Shown here: positions 53,842 through 63,220 of the stretch, in pieces
How positions within the stretch are numbered: the first letter of the stretch is position 1
Layout: each line of letters starts with the position of its first letter
Assembly: GCA_012729335.1 (NCBI GenBank)
Contig: JAAYDJ010000013.1
Span: 1-64,000 of the forward strand
DNA: 64,000 nucleotides
Direction: 5' to 3'
Source of the DNA: Bacteroidales bacterium
GTDB lineage: Bacteria > Bacteroidota > Bacteroidia > Bacteroidales > Prolixibacteraceae
Notes under the pieces: model-generated
Seen by the model: only the letters and a program-made list of their open reading frames with translations
Told to the model about the DNA's origin: nothing
Database searches by the model: none
Program-made: the position numbers and the translations under genes

Positions 53842-55065
53842 ATGAAACTTTTGCGGTTGAAGTTGCACTGGCAGATTCTGATTGCCCTGGTCCTGGCTGT
53901 GTTGCTGGGTTACTTTTTTCCGGCCTCGGTGAAGGGGCTTTCCTGGATGGGGGATGTTTTTCTGCGGTCGCTCAAGATGGTGATCATTCCGCTGATTTTC
54001 AGCTCCATTACGAGCGGGGTGACCAGCATAGGGTCAGGGAGGAGCCTGGGGCGGATCGGGATCAAGACGTTGGGGTATTATATTTCAACCAGTTTAATGG
54101 CCATTCTGACGGGCTTGTTGCTGGTGAACCTGATCAGGCCTGGAGTGGGGGTACAGCTGGGTTTCACCGAAGAAGCCGCGGTACCGGAGGGCGCCCAAGG
54201 AGAGATTTCCGATATTTTTCTTCGGATCATTCCTGAGAACATCCTGGATGCCATGGCCAGGGGGGATGTCTTGCCGGTAATCTTCTTTGCCATACTGACG
54301 GGGTTTTTCATATCGCGTGTGGAAGAGGGGTACAGGGTACAGCTCACCACCTTTTTTGAGGGATTGTTCGAGGTCATGATGAAGATCACCATGTTTGTGG
54401 TGCGGTTCACGCCCCTGGGAATATTGGGGATCGTGTCGCGCGAAGTGGCCCGCAATGCCGACAAACTGGGGGAGATTGCAGGAAGCATGGCTTTGTACAT
54501 GGTGACGGTGTTGCTGGCCCTGGCGATCCATGCTACCTTTACACTGCCGGCCATTGTCCGTTTTGCCGGCCGCGCCAATCCCCTGAAGCATTTCAGGAAC
54601 ATGGCCACCCCCCTGCTGACGGCCTTTTCCACGGCCTCCTCCAGCGCTACCCTGCCCCTGACCATGGAAGCCGTGGAACATAAAAGCGGCGTTTCCAACA
54701 AAATCTCCAGTTTCACCCTTCCATTGGGTGCGACCATCAACATGGACGGAACGGCCCTCTATGAATGTGTGGCCGTGATGTTCATCTCACAGGTCTATGG
54801 TATTGAACTCACCCTGGCCCAGCAGATGATCGTGGTGATCACTGCCCTGCTGGCCTCCATCGGAGCAGCGGGAATCCCCATGGCCGGACTGGTCATGATG
54901 ACCGTGGTGATGACCGCCGTCAACCTTCCCCTGGAGGGAATCGGACTCATCCTGGCCGTCGACATGCTCCTCGACATGTCACGCACCGCGGTCAACGTAT
55001 GGAGCGACTCCTGCGCCGCCGTCACCATCGCCCGTTCCGAAGGAGAACGCACCCTGGTCAGATAA
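53842..55065 (+). CDS. Dicarboxylate/amino acid:cation symporter (DAACS family)
   Basis: A 407-residue transporter of the GltP/DctA family with eight membrane helices and two re-entrant loops. The signatures are intact: TASSSATLPLTMEAVEHKSGVS in hairpin 1, GATINMDGTALYE in helix 7, GIPMAGLVMMTVVM near hairpin 2, and MLLDMSRTAVNVWSDSCAAVTIAR in helix 8. It takes up glutamate, aspartate or C4-dicarboxylates with Na+ or H+. Its context, between fucI and an alcohol dehydrogenase, gives no further clue. Confidence 0.92.
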   Translation: MKLLRLKLHWQILIALVLAVLLGYFFPASVKGLSWMGDVFLRSLKMVIIPLIFSSITSGVTSIGSGRSLGRIGIKTLGYYISTSLMAILTGLLLVNLIRPGVGVQLGFTEEAAVPEGAQGEISDIFLRIIPENILDAMARGDVLPVIFFAILTGFFISRVEEGYRVQLTTFFEGLFEVMMKITMFVVRFTPLGILGIVSREVARNADKLGEIAGSMALYMVTVLLALAIHATFTLPAIVRFAGRANPLKHFRNMATPLLTAFSTASSSATLPLTMEAVEHKSGVSNKISSFTLPLGATINMDGTALYECVAVMFISQVYGIELTLAQQMIVVITALLASIGAAGIPMAGLVMMTVVMTAVNLPLEGIGLILAVDMLLDMSRTAVNVWSDSCAAVTIARSEGERTLVR

Positions 55066-55215
55066 CCTCAGCACGTTTTCCCTGAACCCTTCTCTCCTGC
55101 ACCATTCATTATTCCCGATCCTGGTATTCTGATATGATGACATTCTGGCCTATTCATTAGTAGAGTTGTTTGTTAATAATTTGCTCTTCAGTTATATATG
55201 GCAGTGAGGCCGGTT

Positions 55216-55290
55216 AAGGTGCTTCACGCCCATGGAAGTCGCATGGAGCAAATATACATGTCCTTATGTGGTTGCAGCACCTTGCGACTT
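55216..55290. other. Interleaved inverted repeats with pseudoknot topology
   Basis: AAGGTGCT (55216-55223) is complementary to AGCACCTT (55276-55283), and AAGTCGC (55236-55242) to GCGACTT (55284-55290). The order arm 1, arm 2, arm 1 prime, arm 2 prime is that of an H-type pseudoknot, with the two 3' arms abutting. The element ends at base 55290, next to the stop of the alcohol dehydrogenase. Confidence 0.5.
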
Positions 55291-56325
55291 TCAAAGGAAA
55301 ATCATGGCCTTAATGACATTGTCGCGATAGCCCGCTACCATATCGAAAGCCACGGGGGTTTTCCTGAGTTGGAAATAGTGGGTAACCATTTGCTTGACGC
55401 GGATTTTTCCCGAGGCGACCAGTTCAATGGCTTCCTCCACGCAATGGTTCTGGCGCCGGATGTTGATGACGGTAATTTCCTTTCTGCGCATCAGGTCCAT
55501 ATCAAAGGTAAACCTGGCCGAAGGGGGGATCCCGATCAGGATGAGTTTTCCGCCGGGTTTGAGCAGTTCCAGGGCATGAGTGACGGCCTGCTGTTCGCCG
55601 CTGGCCTCAAATACGGCATCCAGTAAGCCTGGAATCCTGTCAGAGACCTTCCGGATGAGCTGTTCCTCCGCGGGATTCACCCCATAGGCAGCCCCCACTT
55701 CCAAAGCTTTTTCCAGGCGATAGGACAAGGGTTCCACGACCGTGATCTCCTCCATTCCGTCGGCACGCAGTTTCATCAGAACACTCAGGCCGATAGGTCC
55801 GGCGCCGAAGATCGCACACCGGGCCTCCCGGCCGAGGGCGGCTTGCCTGACGGCATACACTCCTATCGAAAGAGGTTCCACCAATGCGGCTTCATCCGCA
55901 TCCAACCTTCCCGTGACAGGGTAGCAACAAAAGGAGGGCATCACCACATACTCTTTCAGACATCCCTCCAATTGACCCGGGCATCCCAGAAAACGGTTGT
56001 TCCGGCAGGTATGGGGCCGCCCGGCCCGGCACTGGTCGCACTCCCCGCAATGAACCGACGGATCGATGACCACCAGATCTCCCGGAACCAGCCCCTTCAC
56101 GGCCGGCCCGCACGATTCCACCACCCCCGAACACTCATGTCCCACCACAAAGGGATAGGCCACTACCTGCGTCCCAATCTGCCCTTCACTGTAATAATGA
56201 ATATCGGAACCACAAACCCCCACCGATTTCACCCTCACCAGCACCTCGTCATCACGGCTCCTCTCCGGCTTATTCATCTCCACCAGGGCCATCTCTTCAA
56301 TCCCCGTCAGTTGTACTGCCAGCAT
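55291..56325 (-). CDS. Zinc-dependent medium-chain alcohol dehydrogenase (sorbitol/threonine dehydrogenase-like)
   Basis: A 344-residue enzyme of the zinc MDR superfamily. Catalytic zinc ligands are Cys38 (GVCGSD), His63 and Glu64 (GHECSG); structural zinc ligands are Cys93, Cys96, Cys99 and Cys107 (HCGECDQCRAGRPHTC). The NAD(P) site GAGPIGLSVL follows near residue 174. It resembles sorbitol, L-iditol and L-threonine dehydrogenases and the sugar dehydrogenases of Bacteroidota. The nearby fucI hints at a deoxysugar substrate, but no direct evidence is present. The 3' flank contains the pseudoknot-like repeats. Confidence 0.87.
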   Translation of the reverse strand: MLAVQLTGIEEMALVEMNKPERSRDDEVLVRVKSVGVCGSDIHYYSEGQIGTQVVAYPFVVGHECSGVVESCGPAVKGLVPGDLVVIDPSVHCGECDQCRAGRPHTCRNNRFLGCPGQLEGCLKEYVVMPSFCCYPVTGRLDADEAALVEPLSIGVYAVRQAALGREARCAIFGAGPIGLSVLMKLRADGMEEITVVEPLSYRLEKALEVGAAYGVNPAEEQLIRKVSDRIPGLLDAVFEASGEQQAVTHALELLKPGGKLILIGIPPSARFTFDMDLMRRKEITVINIRRQNHCVEEAIELVASGKIRVKQMVTHYFQLRKTPVAFDMVAGYRDNVIKAMIFL

Positions 56326-56599
56326 GATTCAATTTTTCTCCAAGTGTAACCATTTTTCACAAGCTGATAATCAACCTGTTCAATTATGAACCCTTCACTT
56401 CCGGAAAAATTAATATTGCCACGCCTGGTCAGGGACCGTCAAGCCTCACCCCATCTTTGCCCCCGTACAAAATGTATTATAAAACATATGCACGGTTCAG
56501 AGCTTCTGAAAAACAAAGACTTACAAAAACGCCGATCAGCCTTATTAACAAAAATTAATAAATTTTTAATAATGCCCTAATCTTGAATTGATTTTTATT
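56326..56599. other. AT-rich spacer without recognisable genes
   Basis: Upstream of the alcohol dehydrogenase on the minus strand. No ORF of note, no exact -7 element, no repeat. It should hold the dehydrogenase promoter, but I cannot place it. Confidence 0.5.
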
Positions 56600-56608
56600 T
56601 AACTTCGC

Positions 56609-56725
56609 AAGGTCATTAACAACAAAGTCAGAACGACCTTTTCTCTGATAAACCAATAATTGCTGATCTGGCTAAACGAAACTTGAAAAATAGGTTACCT
56701 GAACTCCGGGTAGCCTGTTTTTTTT
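56609..56725 (+). ncRNA. Possible small RNA ending at a strong terminator
   Basis: A plus-strand segment begins with a hairpin AAGGTC (56609-56614)/GACCTT (56635-56640) and ends with a terminator hairpin and eight T (56686-56725). A -7-like TAACTTCG (56600-56607, one mismatch) lies just before it. The T-run could equally serve only the opposite gene, so an independent RNA is uncertain. Confidence 0.3.
56686..56725. terminator. Bidirectional intrinsic terminator after the DUF5916 gene
   Basis: AGGTTACC (56692-56699) pairs with GGTAGCCT (56709-56716) with one G-T pair; A and T runs flank the stem and extend it. On the minus strand it serves the gene ending at 56731; on the plus strand it is followed by eight T. 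Confidence 0.8.
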
Positions 56726-56730
56726 ATGGC

Positions 56731-59349
56731 TTACAGGGAGAACCAATAGCTCAGTTTAACCATCAGGGCGTCGGTCCCCTTGATGCCTCCGATCCCCTTG
56801 AAGCTGTCGATGATAGAGGAGGAATGAATGTAATCATAGGCGCTGGAGTTGTGGGACCACACCAGGTAAAGGGTTGATCCGGCCAGGTATTCCCAACGGA
56901 GGACGAAATTGGAGCGGAATTCACGGAAGTCAAAATCGGGGTCGGCCAGGGTAATTTCAGGTATCTGGTCGCCATTGAGGTCCAGGGCGCAGAGGCCATC
57001 GGCCCGGCTGAGCATCCCGAAGGTGGTATACCGGCTTTCAGGATCTTTGGCCAGGCTCTTTTCCACCTTGTAGAGTTTCCGGTAGTGCCCGACAGAAGCA
57101 TAGGGATTCCCGTAGTATTGCAGGGAGAGTTCCGGCGTAATGAAATACTCGGCCCGCAGGGTGGTCTGCAGGGTTTTCCGGTCGAGTTGCCCCACGATAT
57201 AAAGAGGTTGTCCGTTCAGGTTTCTCCGGGTCACATACTGGCTGTTGTCGGTGAGATCCTCATATTTGGTAGTGGATGTCAGAAAGATCCGGTTGTTGAT
57301 TTTCCATTGCAGGTAAAGGGTATAATCGACCGAGCCGGCCTCTCCGCCGTCGACCCATCTCCGGTACATGCCTGCGCCGGCAAAGATCTTCCGGGCGCTG
57401 TTGGTCTGGGCAAACAGCTCTCCACTCCAGTAAGGATCGTTGTAAAGGGCAGGTCCGCCGCGCAGCTGGCGGGGATCGCTTTTCCCGAAGTTCCTGACCA
57501 TGTCGGCATGGAGGTTCCAGAGGTTGGTAAACTTGATGTACCCATGGAGGTTGAGGTGGTCAGTAATCCGGTGGTTGCCGAAGGTCCGCTCGTGTTTCTG
57601 GATAAAATCCACATACCAGCTGCGCATGATCCCTGCGGGCTTATTGACCTGGTAGCGGAGGTCGGTCCGCTGGCTGATCAGGTCGGCATCGCGCAGGTAA
57701 CCGGCATCATTAAGTTCCACACCCGGAGAGCGCCAGCTCAGGGTGCCCGTGAGCCGCAGTTTGCCGCTTTGCTTGCCCCCCTTAATCTGGCCTCCGAAAC
57801 CGCTCAGCGAGGTCGCCGCACTGTCCAGGGTGAGGTGGGTGGCATCGATCCGCTGGTAATAATGCCGCGAAGAACGCTGCAGCGCTGTGATGGCCTCCGT
57901 GGAACCCGCAACGGAAGTCACAAATATCCGGGCATCGATGAAATACTTTTTCTCCGCCCAGTTGTGCCGGAAGTCCAGGGCTCCGGCTGTCGCCTGCCGG
58001 GGCATAAATTCCAGGTGCTCCTCCTTCAGCGAGCGCGTCACCGAAGTCCCCATCACACCCAGCAGGGTGTTCCCGTTGTTGAAATCCTGACGCGCACGGC
58101 CGATGAAATAGTTGGCGAAAGGCTCCACCTCTGTCTTCTGCCGGGTTCCGGGACCAGTGATTGTGGCAAATTCCCTGCCGGTCATACTGTTGACCACTCC
58201 CAGGGAAAATCCCTTCCGGTTTTTCCCGGTCACCTTCAGGGCATTCAGGATGGCCGTCCCCGAAGGCATGGAAAGCTCCTGGTCCTCCTCCACGGGAGGA
58301 ACCCACGTGGGGGCATGGCCAATGCGCCGGCTGTAAAACATCATGTCGTTCCCTACCGAATAATCCAGGATGGCATTTCCCTCCAGGAAAAAGGGGCGTT
58401 TCTCACTGTAGAAAACCTCGTAGGTGGTCAGGTTGAGCTCCGAAGGATCGGCTTCCACCTGTCCGAAGTCGGGAAGCACCGTGAAATCAAGGGTAAAATT
58501 GGAGGATAGCGCTGCCTTTCCGTCCAAACCCAGGGCAAACCGGTCGCTCGACGTGGCATCGGTGACATGCCGGGCTGCGGTGAAGGGCATCAGTTCGAAA
58601 TGGCGCTTGCGGGGAATATCGCGGATACCATGGAGTTCCCCGAAAAGGTAGACCATGGCAGGGGCATCGATGGGAATGAGTTTCCACTGGTCCTCCTCAT
58701 CGTAACGGTCGATCCACCGCCAGATATGCATGCCCCATACATGCTCCTGCTGGTCGCTGAAGCGAAGCTGTGAAAAGGGTATTCTGATTTCGGCAGTCCA
58801 TGCCGAATCCTCCAGGGCGGCCTTGCCTGTCCATACCGCATCCCAGTTGGTATCCCATTCATAGGCCCCCAGATGCATCACATCGACCTTCTGGCCGGCA
58901 GCTGTCACATTGAATTCAAAGGCGGTGTGCCGGTCGTGGTAGGTGTCAAGGGCAATACCCACCACATCGCCCGAGGTGAAGTCATCGCGCCGTCCCATCA
59001 CCGGACTGATCTTTTCGGGTTCACTGTCAAAACAGCGCATGGCTACATACAGATATTCGTCATCGTAAAGGATCTTCACCTGCGTGGGTTGAGATGGCCG
59101 TTGTCCCTGACGCGGCGTCTGCTGAATGAAATCCCCCTGCCATTCCCCCTCCGTAGCCCAGCAGGGATCATCCAGGCGACCATCGGTCCGGGGCCGGTGC
59201 TCCACCCTCACGGCATGATAAACCCTCTTCTGGCTCGCATGAAAATTGACCAGTGAATCGTCTGACAGGGTATAACTCCCGGTTTGAGCTTTCGAACAGT
59301 GTATCGCAAAAACCAAAATGATGAATAGGATGGCCTTATCAAGCTTCAT
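56731..59349 (-). CDS. DUF5916 outer-membrane protein with N-terminal carbohydrate-binding-like domain
   Basis: An 872-residue protein with a signal peptide (MKLDKAILFIILVFAIHCSKAQ). Residues about 45-225 form a CBM9-like beta-sandwich (RTDGRLDDPCWATEGEWQGDF, YDDEYLYVAMRCFDSEPEK, RHTAFEFNVTAAGQK, SQLRFSDQ), followed by the DUF5916 region (about 240-872) with VDPSELNL-type and YSEKRPFFLEG motifs and a long series of barrel-like strands. The family is common in Bacteroidota and is assumed to bind or pass glycans or other ligands at the outer membrane; no activity is established. It has a promoter element 20 bases upstream and a strong terminator after its stop. Confidence 0.85.
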   Translation of the reverse strand: MKLDKAILFIILVFAIHCSKAQTGSYTLSDDSLVNFHASQKRVYHAVRVEHRPRTDGRLDDPCWATEGEWQGDFIQQTPRQGQRPSQPTQVKILYDDEYLYVAMRCFDSEPEKISPVMGRRDDFTSGDVVGIALDTYHDRHTAFEFNVTAAGQKVDVMHLGAYEWDTNWDAVWTGKAALEDSAWTAEIRIPFSQLRFSDQQEHVWGMHIWRWIDRYDEEDQWKLIPIDAPAMVYLFGELHGIRDIPRKRHFELMPFTAARHVTDATSSDRFALGLDGKAALSSNFTLDFTVLPDFGQVEADPSELNLTTYEVFYSEKRPFFLEGNAILDYSVGNDMMFYSRRIGHAPTWVPPVEEDQELSMPSGTAILNALKVTGKNRKGFSLGVVNSMTGREFATITGPGTRQKTEVEPFANYFIGRARQDFNNGNTLLGVMGTSVTRSLKEEHLEFMPRQATAGALDFRHNWAEKKYFIDARIFVTSVAGSTEAITALQRSSRHYYQRIDATHLTLDSAATSLSGFGGQIKGGKQSGKLRLTGTLSWRSPGVELNDAGYLRDADLISQRTDLRYQVNKPAGIMRSWYVDFIQKHERTFGNHRITDHLNLHGYIKFTNLWNLHADMVRNFGKSDPRQLRGGPALYNDPYWSGELFAQTNSARKIFAGAGMYRRWVDGGEAGSVDYTLYLQWKINNRIFLTSTTKYEDLTDNSQYVTRRNLNGQPLYIVGQLDRKTLQTTLRAEYFITPELSLQYYGNPYASVGHYRKLYKVEKSLAKDPESRYTTFGMLSRADGLCALDLNGDQIPEITLADPDFDFREFRSNFVLRWEYLAGSTLYLVWSHNSSAYDYIHSSSIIDSFKGIGGIKGTDALMVKLSYWFSL

Positions 59350-59369
59350 GTTCAGGTTTGTTAAACGCT

Positions 59370-59377
59370 CAAATGTA
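59370..59377 (-). promoter_or_regulatory. -7 element of the DUF5916 gene
   Basis: Minus-strand TACATTTG, an exact TAnnTTTG match, 20 bases before the ATG at 59349. Confidence 0.5.
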
Positions 59378-59553
59378 CATAATTTTTAACTCGGGCTACA
59401 GCCTGAAAATCTTTTTTTAAGGAAGCCCTGACAAATGCCGTACGCCCGGTGAATGTTCCGGCACTGTGAACCAAAAAAAAATAAATCTGCCCATTTGAAC
59501 ATATTGCCTCCCCCGGAGTTTTAATGAGTTGTAGGAAAAACCAGAAATTTCAC

Positions 59554-61059
59554 ATGAAGCAAATCAGAAAGGTATTAGTGGCCAACAGGGGGGAGATTGC
59601 CATCAGGGTGATGCGTACCTGCCGTGAGATGGGGATTGCCACGGTTGCCGTATATTCGGAGGCCGACCGGACATCCCTTCACGTGAGGTATGCCGATGAA
59701 GCCTGGTATATCGGGAAGTCGCCCTCACCGGAGAGTTACCTTCACATAGACCATATTCTGGATGCGGCCCGCAAAAGCGGGGCCGATGCCATTCACCCCG
59801 GGTACGGATTTCTGTCGGAAAACGCGGTTTTTGCTGAGCGGTGCGCTGCGGAGGGGATCACCTTTATCGGTCCATCTCCGGAAGTGATCAGGCAGATGGG
59901 CGACAAGATAAGTGCCCGGGAGGCGATGAAGAGAGCCGGGATTCCCGTGGTTCCCGGAACAGAAGGGGTAGTGGTTGAAGAACAGGAGGCCCTCGATTTT
60001 GCCAGGGAGGCCGGATTTCCCGTGATGGTCAAGGCAGCGGCAGGTGGCGGCGGTAAGGGAATGCGCCTGATCCACAATGAGGAGGAGCTCTATCCGGCCC
60101 TGCGGGCGGCCCGTTCCGAGGCCCTGGCCGCCTTCGGCGATGACGCCTTGTATCTTGAGAAATTCATCACCACTCCTCACCACATTGAATTTCAGATCCT
60201 TGCCGACGAACACGGCCATACCCTGCATCTCTTTGAACGCGAATGTTCGATACAGCGTCGGCACCAGAAAATGATCGAGGAGACCCCCTCGCCGCTGATG
60301 ACGCCGGAACTGCGGGCCCGCATGGGGGAAACGGCAGTTCGTGCCGCACAGGCCGTAGGGTACACGGGTGCCGGCACCATCGAATTCCTTGTCGATGACA
60401 CCCTTCAATATTACTTCCTGGAGATGAACACCCGTCTCCAGGTGGAACACCCCATCACCGAACGGGTCACAGGGGTCGACCTGGTCAAACAGCAAATCCT
60501 GGTGGCCATGGGCCTCCCCCTCTCCTTCACCCAGGAAGAACTGTTCCAGCGGGGCCATGCCATGGAGTGCCGCATTTATGCCGAAGATCCCGACAATAAC
60601 TTTCTGCCCTCGGCAGGCAAAATCAGCCGGATTACCGAACCCACGGGCCTGGGTATCCGTACCGACGGTTATGTCTATGAAGGATACGAAATCCCCATAT
60701 TTTACGACCCCATGATTTCCAAACTGATCGTCTGGGGTTCCTCCAGGGAGGAAACCATCAGCAGAATGAAACGGGCCCTCTATGAATACAAAATCACCGG
60801 GGTGAAAACCTCCGTACGTTTCCTTGAGAGAATCATGAACTGCCCCGATTTTACCGCCGGGAATTATGACACCAGCTTCATTGAGAAAAACAAGGCCTGT
60901 CTGGAAAGCAGCGAAACCTGCCGGAACGCCTGTGAGGACATGGTCATCATTGCCGCCTATATCGATTACCGTGAGAAGCTGGGGCGCCTTCTGGAATCCA
61001 AAGAGTTCCAGCCTGTCCAGAACCGCTGGAAGAAAACCACCCACATTCACCATTTTTAA
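59554..61059 (+). CDS. Biotin carboxylase subunit of an acyl-CoA carboxylase
   Basis: The ATG at 59554 gives 501 residues starting MKQIRKVLVANRGEIA, the classic biotin carboxylase opening; an ATG 30 bases upstream is less likely. ATP-grasp features are complete: MVKAAAGGGGKGMRLI, HHIEFQILAD, ECSIQRRHQKMIEE and EMNTRLQVEHPITERVTG. It charges biotin with CO2 using ATP. Unlike fused PccA proteins it lacks a biotin domain, which is supplied by the next gene 9 bases downstream. Together with the carboxyltransferase at 61586 it should carboxylate acetyl- or propionyl-CoA; which one is not certain. Confidence 0.92.
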   Translation: MKQIRKVLVANRGEIAIRVMRTCREMGIATVAVYSEADRTSLHVRYADEAWYIGKSPSPESYLHIDHILDAARKSGADAIHPGYGFLSENAVFAERCAAEGITFIGPSPEVIRQMGDKISAREAMKRAGIPVVPGTEGVVVEEQEALDFAREAGFPVMVKAAAGGGGKGMRLIHNEEELYPALRAARSEALAAFGDDALYLEKFITTPHHIEFQILADEHGHTLHLFERECSIQRRHQKMIEETPSPLMTPELRARMGETAVRAAQAVGYTGAGTIEFLVDDTLQYYFLEMNTRLQVEHPITERVTGVDLVKQQILVAMGLPLSFTQEELFQRGHAMECRIYAEDPDNNFLPSAGKISRITEPTGLGIRTDGYVYEGYEIPIFYDPMISKLIVWGSSREETISRMKRALYEYKITGVKTSVRFLERIMNCPDFTAGNYDTSFIEKNKACLESSETCRNACEDMVIIAAYIDYREKLGRLLESKEFQPVQNRWKKTTHIHHF

Positions 61060-61068
61060 ATACATGCC

Positions 61069-61581
61069 ATGTCAGTAGAGATCAGGATCAAAAACCGCCT
61101 GGCCCGGGTCGAGTTGCTTGAGCGGAACGACAACCTCTTGAAGATCAAGGTAGACGAGATGATATACCATGTCGATCTGATGCACACCACGGGGGGGACC
61201 TTCTCCATCCTAGAAGGGGGCCGTTCCTGGAACATTGAACTGATTCCGAAGCAGGAACCCCGCAAATACACGGCCTACACCTATTATGAGACCTACGATG
61301 TGGAGGTCATAGATGCCGAGGCGAGGTACCTTCTTAACCGGGGAGGGGGAGGCCCCGCCACCGGCGAAAAGAGCATCAGGTCTCCCATGCCGGGCAAAGT
61401 GGTCAAAATATTGGTGAGGGAAGGCGATGCCGTGACCCATGGCCAAACGGCCATCATCCTTTCAGCCATGAAGATGGAAAGCGAATACAAGGCTCCCTTC
61501 GACGGAAAAGTCCATAAAGTACACGTCGGAGAAGGGGATATCGTCGAAGGAAATCAGCCATTAATTGAATTTGAAGCTTAA
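61069..61581 (+). CDS. Biotin carboxyl carrier subunit
   Basis: A 170-residue protein whose last 75 residues form the biotinyl domain ([20 protein letters not shown]) with the biotin-attachment lysine in AMKMES (Lys135). The first 95 residues contain a small beta-rich domain ([20 protein letters not shown]). It carries the carboxyl group from the biotin carboxylase to the carboxyltransferase. The start MSVEIRIK lies 9 bases after the upstream stop and its own stop precedes the next start by 4 bases, so the three genes are tightly coupled. Confidence 0.92.
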   Translation: MSVEIRIKNRLARVELLERNDNLLKIKVDEMIYHVDLMHTTGGTFSILEGGRSWNIELIPKQEPRKYTAYTYYETYDVEVIDAEARYLLNRGGGGPATGEKSIRSPMPGKVVKILVREGDAVTHGQTAIILSAMKMESEYKAPFDGKVHKVHVGEGDIVEGNQPLIEFEA

Positions 61582-61585
61582 CAGA

Positions 61586-63121
61586 ATGGATCATCAGGAG
61601 AAATTCAGAAAGCTGGAAGAGATGAATCTTCTGGCGGAACAGGGAGGTGGTGAGGAGAGAAAGGCCCGGCAGCATGCGGCCGGTAAAAAGACAGCCCGTG
61701 AGCGGATTGAAATGATGGCTGACCCCGGCACATTCCGCGAAATAGACAAACTGGTCACCCACCGGAATTACGACTTCGGCATGGAGAAGAAAAAAATACC
61801 GGGTGACGGGGTAGTGACGGGTTATTGCAGGGTCCACGACCGGCTGGTATATGTTTTCGCCCAGGATTTCACCGTTTTTGGAGGGACGCTGAGCCGTGCC
61901 AATGCCGATAAGATTGTCAAACTCCAGCAGCTGGCCATGAAAATGGGGGCCCCGTTAGTAGGGCTCAATGATTCCGGGGGGGCCCGCATCCAGGAGGGTG
62001 TGGAGAGCCTGGCAGGTTATGCCGACATTTTTTACAACAACGTGCGCTCCTCGGGGGTCATTCCCCAGCTCTCCGTAATTCTGGGGCCCTGTGCCGGAGG
62101 GGCCGTCTACTCCCCTGCGCTGACCGATTTCATCTTCATGGTCAGGGAAACCAGCCATATGTTTGTCACTGGTCCGGAGGTGATCAGGGCGGTCACCCAC
62201 GAGGAGGTGACCAAGGAGGAACTCGGGGGGGCCCACACCCACAGCTCCCGCAGCGGGGTGGCCCATTTCTCCGGAGAAAATGAGGAGCAAACCCTGATGA
62301 TGGTTCGTGAACTGCTCAGTTTCCTCCCTTCCAACAACATGGAAGATCCGCCGGTGAAACCGGGGGCCGACCCGGCCGACCGCAGGGATCCCGACCTCAC
62401 CGCAGTGATCCCGGCTGATCCCAACAAGCCCTATGACATGCACGAGGTGATCCAACGGGTAATCGACGACCATCATTTTCTGGAGGTACAGCCCCACTAT
62501 GCCGCCAACATCATCACCGGATTCGCCCGCTTCGGAGGCCACCCGGTAGGAATTGTCGCCAACCAGCCGGCGACCCTGGCCGGTGTCCTCGATATCAACT
62601 CCTCGGCCAAAGCAGCCCGGTTCGTCCGCTTTTGCGACGCCTTTAACCTGCCCCTGGTGACCTTCGTCGATGTGCCGGGATTCCTGCCCGGCACCAGCCA
62701 GGAGTTCGGGGGAATCATCAAACACGGGGCCAAACTCCTTTATGCCTTCGCAGAGGCTACCGTGCCCAAAATCACCCTGATCACACGGAAAGCTTACGGC
62801 GGCGCCTATGACGTCATGTCAAGCAAACATATCGGTGCCGACGTGAACTATGCCTGGCCTTCCGCGGAAATCGCCGTCATGGGTCCCGAGGGAGCCATCA
62901 ATATCCTCTATCGTGACCTCGACACCCCGGAACAAAAAGCCCAGGCCGTGGAAGCGTACCGCCAGACTTTCGCCAACCCCTACAAAGCCGCAGCCCTGGG
63001 CTATATCGACGAAATCATCCCACCCGCCGACAGCCGGCCCAAAATCATCGACGCCCTCGAAATGACCCGCAATAAACGGATAACCAACCCCGTCAGAAAA
63101 CATGGAAACATTCCCTTGTAA
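61586..63121 (+). CDS. Acyl-CoA carboxylase carboxyltransferase subunit (PccB/MmdA-like)
   Basis: The ATG at 61586 ([14 protein letters not shown]) gives 511 residues of the crotonase-fold carboxyltransferase family: [75 protein letters not shown] and the oxyanion-hole glycine pairs are all in place. It matches propionyl-CoA carboxylase beta and the alpha subunit of methylmalonyl-CoA decarboxylase, which are very similar. With a biotin carboxylase next to it, a carboxylase is more likely than the sodium-pumping decarboxylase, whose beta, gamma and delta genes are not seen here. Confidence 0.9.
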   Translation: MDHQEKFRKLEEMNLLAEQGGGEERKARQHAAGKKTARERIEMMADPGTFREIDKLVTHRNYDFGMEKKKIPGDGVVTGYCRVHDRLVYVFAQDFTVFGGTLSRANADKIVKLQQLAMKMGAPLVGLNDSGGARIQEGVESLAGYADIFYNNVRSSGVIPQLSVILGPCAGGAVYSPALTDFIFMVRETSHMFVTGPEVIRAVTHEEVTKEELGGAHTHSSRSGVAHFSGENEEQTLMMVRELLSFLPSNNMEDPPVKPGADPADRRDPDLTAVIPADPNKPYDMHEVIQRVIDDHHFLEVQPHYAANIITGFARFGGHPVGIVANQPATLAGVLDINSSAKAARFVRFCDAFNLPLVTFVDVPGFLPGTSQEFGGIIKHGAKLLYAFAEATVPKITLITRKAYGGAYDVMSSKHIGADVNYAWPSAEIAVMGPEGAINILYRDLDTPEQKAQAVEAYRQTFANPYKAAALGYIDEIIPPADSRPKIIDALEMTRNKRITNPVRKHGNIPL

Positions 63122-63169
63122 AAGAGTACTTTTAGTTTAAAAACTTTTCACTCTTTCCAAAAAAATATC

Positions 63170-63177
63170 TATTTTTG
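63170..63177 (+). promoter_or_regulatory. -7 element of the rpsF-rpsR-rplI operon
   Basis: TATTTTTG, an exact TAnnTTTG match, 43 bases before the rpsF start; TTT sits 21 bases upstream in the -33 region. Confidence 0.6.
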
Positions 63178-63220
63178 CGCCCTCATTTCAAAAGAGTGTT
63201 TAATTAAAAATTGATGTCAA

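Noticed and set aside
57085-58509. A 474-codon plus-strand ORF opposite the DUF5916 gene
   Set aside because: Antisense shadow of a gene with signal peptide and clear domain order.
59725-61065. A 446-codon minus-strand ORF opposite the biotin carboxylase
   Set aside because: Antisense to a gene with all ATP-grasp motifs.
63120-63157. Hairpin AAAGAGT/ACTCTTT between the carboxyltransferase and rpsF
   Set aside because: The stem is AT-rich and no T-run follows it, so it is too weak to call a terminator.
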